Shown here in pieces: positions 10,814-11,611 of a stretch of 11,611 nucleotides of DNA. Positions within the stretch are counted from its first letter, which is position 1, and each line of letters begins with the position of its first letter. The DNA is from Baffinella frigidus. Taxonomy: Eukaryota > Cryptophyceae > Cryptomonadales > Baffinellaceae. The DNA lies in contig MU647911.1 of NCBI GenBank assembly GCA_026770585.1, positions 22,716 to 34,326 of the forward strand, written 5' to 3'. The notes under the pieces were generated by a model that ran no database searches, was not told the DNA's origin, and saw only the letters and a program-made list of their open reading frames with translations. The position numbers and the translations under genes were made by a program.

Positions 10814-10877
10814 GGAGGTGGCGTTTGGAGGGGCGGATGTGCTGATGCACGCCTCCGACCTCGTTCTTCTCCGCAAG
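10814..10877 (+). CDS. E8 exon, full copy c
   Basis: Lies between AAATCAG and GTGCGATTTC. From 10815 the frame reads EVAF followed by GGADVLMHASDLVLLRK, with G or C at most third positions; the other frames are lower in GC3. Four partial copies (10366, 10658, 11025, 11200) retain the same frame. The phrase GGADVLMHASDLVLL loosely recalls the GxGTDVAxEAADIVL stretch of P-type ATPases, but the resemblance is short and I give it little weight. Unlike E1-E6 the exon is 64 nt, entering in phase 2 (the leading G completes a split codon). Confidence 0.5.
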
Positions 10878-10890
10878 GTGCGATTTCATC

Positions 10891-10955
10891 AATTAGGAGG
10901 CCTAATTAAATCAATTAAGAGGCCTAATTAATTTTAATTAGGAGGCCTAATTAAA
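10891..10955. repeat. AATTAGGAGGCCTAATTAA repeats
   Basis: Three copies of a 19-bp near-palindrome (10891, 10913, 10936) directly after the E8 intron start. A related TTAATTAGGAGGAATTAGG occurs at about 11276-11294. Confidence 0.9.
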
Positions 10956-11024
10956 TTTACTATGCCCTAACTAATTTGTCCTATCCAACCTCGCATGGAA
11001 AAGGAACTGATTCAGTTATCTTCG

Positions 11025-11068
11025 GCGGGTGTGCTGATGCACGCCTCCGACCTCGTCCTCCTCCGCAG
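11025..11068 (+). pseudogene. E8 3' copy d
   Basis: Reads AGVLMHASDLVLLR in the E8 frame and continues CGCAGGGTGCG: AAG|GTGCG has become AGG|GTGCG or AG|GGTGCG, one base altered at the donor. The differences from copy c (GTC, CTC) are silent. The 5' part is missing. The following 35 bp match the other E8 intron starts (GTGCGATTTCATC). Confidence 0.5.
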
Positions 11069-11194
11069 GGTGCGATTTCATCTCGAAACATACCAGAATC
11101 AGTCCTGATTTATGCTATCTTAAGCCTGGGTTTCATGCCTAAAAAGCATATACACTCTTATCTTGAGCGTTTGAAGCCATAAGAGGTGGGACAG

Positions 11195-11220
11195 ATTTCG
11201 ACCTCGTCCTTCTTCGCAAG
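11195..11220 (+). pseudogene. E8 3' copy e
   Basis: ACAG, then ATTTC and DLVLLRK (11200-11220), followed by GTGCGATTTCATCTCG. Only the last seven codons remain. Codons GTC, CTT and CTT are silent variants. Confidence 0.5.
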
Positions 11221-11294
11221 GTGCGATTTCATCTCGAAAGATGCCTGAATCAGTTCCCTAATCAGCGGTTTTGATTTAATTAGGAGGAATTAGG

Positions 11295-11450
11295 AAAAGA
11301 TTCTGTTTGTTTTTGGATTTGAACGCACCTTCAAAATCATGCTTTCGACTCAACATCAAGTACTACCTCTGCCTGACTCGGGTTGAATGATCGTTTTCAC
11401 TCAAAAGGTTGACGGATTTGCACCCAAACCCCGGGGAATTGACTTCCAGT
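11295..11450. other. Spacer with MITE fragments
   Basis: 11409-11446 (GGTTGACGGATTTGCACCC...GAATTGACTT) resembles the interior of the CACTGCCAGGGC MITE (3250-3281). The rest is unique. No gene. Confidence 0.5.
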
Positions 11451-11451
11451 C

Positions 11452-11507
11452 TCGTCAATTTGACGACGTTAATTTGACGACGTCAATTTGACGACGTCAA
11501 TTTGACG
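11452..11507. repeat. GACGTCAATTTGAC tandem repeat (14 bp, four units)
   Basis: Four head-to-tail units, one with GACGTT. Each junction contains GACGTC, and each unit is nearly self-complementary (GTCAATTTGAC). A GACGTC core can bind bZIP proteins, but here a role as simple repeat is likelier. Confidence 0.9.
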
Positions 11508-11611
11508 AGCCCAAATCGTGTGAGGCAGAGCTAGAAGTGTCCGAACACGCCTAAACCTTACACCCAGGCGTGCTCGTTCTGGGCGGGAGGGGGGCTGATG
11601 CTGCACACAGC
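11508..11611. other. Right-edge spacer
   Basis: GAGGCAGAGCTAG (11522-11534) repeats the phrase at the E3 copy d acceptor (5062-5074). ACACGCCT...AGGCGTGC forms a small hairpin. The last bases (GGGGGGCTGATGCTGCAC) may begin another E8-like copy but are cut by the window edge. Confidence 0.4.

Noticed and set aside
10815-10877. E8 as part of a P-type ATPase
   Set aside because: The match to the GTDVAxEAADIVL-type stretch is short and imperfect and lacks the MVGDGxNDxPAL hinge motif upstream. Recorded only as a weak resemblance.
10978-11182. A 68-aa + strand ORF over the E8 copy d region
   Set aside because: It uses a different frame from the E8 consensus (ADARLRPRPPP for VLMHASDLV). The E8 frame is the one shared by all five copies.

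Overview
The window looks eukaryotic and non-coding by bulk. There is no long ORF on either strand, GT/AG-flanked short exon candidates run on the + strand, and very large amounts of 7-bp repeats related to the TTTAGGG/CCCTAAA telomere unit are interspersed. That telomere type fits land plants and many green algae and also some other protists (for example dinoflagellates). I favour a green alga or similar protist with intron-rich genes, but the taxon cannot be fixed from this sequence alone. I recognise no gene by name, and no rRNA, tRNA, CRISPR array or autonomous transposon.

The most coherent reading is the interior of one large + strand gene (or a decayed relative) made of very short exons of multiple-of-three length in phase 0, each preceded by AG and followed by GT, and each amplified locally into a cluster of exon+intron copies. 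From left to right the clusters are: E1, AEELNSLRYEALDREKE (509-1598, five copies); E2, VERLSQLEQNIPATLRQ (2587-3120, plus strays at 3889 and 5659); an EYVWR exon pair (4484-4599); E3, WDDVFAAFNPDEIQPEN (3324-5132, two full copies); E4, an 8-codon microexon DRERRARE (5407-6353, five full copies whose differences are all synonymous), with an attached E5 segment; E6, AAYKYVRTQQMK (6673-7946); E7, an array of about 230-bp units (8090-9350); and E8, GGADVLMHASDLVLLRK (10366-11220). E1, E2 and E4 look like charged helical or coiled-coil segments. Function is unknown.

Between and inside these clusters lie CCCTAAA-family arrays, each block homogenised for a different 7-mer variant; a CACACC satellite (3930-4264); a 220-bp polypyrimidine tract (9503-9725); at least five non-autonomous inverted-repeat elements; and several large palindromes built from inverted copies of exon-containing DNA. 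One inverted-repeat element (2949-3110) sits inside an E2 copy with a 4-bp target duplication, and a paralogous copy at 5659 preserves the empty site.

The most unusual item is an 84-bp GC-rich sequence present three times (1776, 7573, 8284) with only one visible difference. Each copy lies between direct repeats of unrelated local sequence (42, 41 and 23 bp), and each lies in or beside a palindrome. It behaves like an insertion unit that duplicates long stretches of its target, and I do not recognise it.
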